Shown one piece after another: positions 5,046 through 5,057 of a stretch of DNA of 5,057 bases (its first letter is position 1; each line of letters starts with the position of its first letter). The stretch lies in contig CAZAOY010000087.1 of assembly GCA_964486925.1 (NCBI GenBank), forward strand, positions 1-5,057. The letters run 5' to 3'. A program made the position numbers and the translations under genes. Under the pieces are notes generated by a model that did not search any database, was not told where the DNA came from, and saw nothing but the letters and a program-made list of their open reading frames with translations. Origin of the DNA: CAZAOY01 sp964486925. GTDB taxonomy: Bacteria > Bacillota > Clostridia > Oscillospirales > Ruminococcaceae.

Positions 5046-5057
5046 TTATCAGTATGT

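Larger units (their letters stand above)
4669..5057. other. gene-free, AT-rich upstream region of pilB with dyads and repeats
   Basis: These 389 bases upstream of the pilB start hold no convincing gene. Two overlapping minus-strand open stretches (4761-4994 and 4772-4969) have AT-driven composition and no usable RBS. From about 4741 to 4990 the DNA is clearly more AT-rich than the coding region. It contains the pilB RBS, the dyad at 4798-4813, two imperfect direct repeats at 4873-4887 and 4933-4948, a GCAAT/ATTGC dyad at 4951-4962, and the symmetric element at 4985-5045. If transcription starts near 4979, pilB mRNA would have a leader of roughly 310 bases, long enough for leader-based control. 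I do not recognise any known riboswitch class in it. Confidence 0.7.

Noticed and set aside
4669..5057. Cyclic di-GMP riboswitch in the pilB leader
   Set aside because: Attractive because PilB has an MshEN domain, but I could not find the conserved core of class I or class II c-di-GMP riboswitches on the minus strand. A covariance-model scan would settle it.

Overview
The window carries part of a type IV pilus (T4P) locus, all on the minus strand and read from right to left: pilB (extension ATPase), a polytopic membrane protein of uncertain family, pilT (retraction ATPase), and two type IV prepilin-like proteins. Gene order, strong GGAGG-type ribosome binding sites, a TTG start, moderate GC and pilin leaders ending in KG/F suggest a Bacillota genome, most likely class Clostridia. 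No marker gene fixes the taxon, so this is an inference.

Layout, right to left. Bases 4669-5057 have no convincing gene. They are AT-rich and contain several dyads and repeats, including two outward-facing ATGTATAATC boxes flanking a C4/G4 hairpin near 4985-5045, a TTGATA-N4-TATCAA dyad at 4798-4813, and two imperfect copies of a TATAATATA-AAGTAA element about 60 bp apart. pilB follows (4668-2959), then the membrane protein (2948-2151) and pilT (2149-1094). Gaps between these three are 10 bp and 1 bp, and each downstream RBS overlaps or abuts the end of the gene before it, so translational coupling is likely. A 73-bp gap with a GC hairpin and a 12-bp palindrome separates pilT from the first pilin (1020-562). 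The second pilin (542-66) follows after 19 bp. Its stop codon runs straight into a perfect 15-bp tandem repeat that continues off the left edge.

How the genes fit together: the prepilins would be cleaved by a prepilin peptidase (not in this window) and assembled by PilB with a platform protein PilC (also not in this window), then retracted by PilT. PilB has an N-terminal MshEN-type domain, so extension may respond to cyclic di-GMP.

The most unusual item is the 265-residue membrane protein between pilB and pilT. It is not a recognisable PilC. Its sequence layout resembles, from memory, the C-terminal half of PelG-family exopolysaccharide exporters. If that holds, the operon links a c-di-GMP-responsive pilus motor to a half-size polysaccharide-transporter-like protein, a combination I do not know as described.
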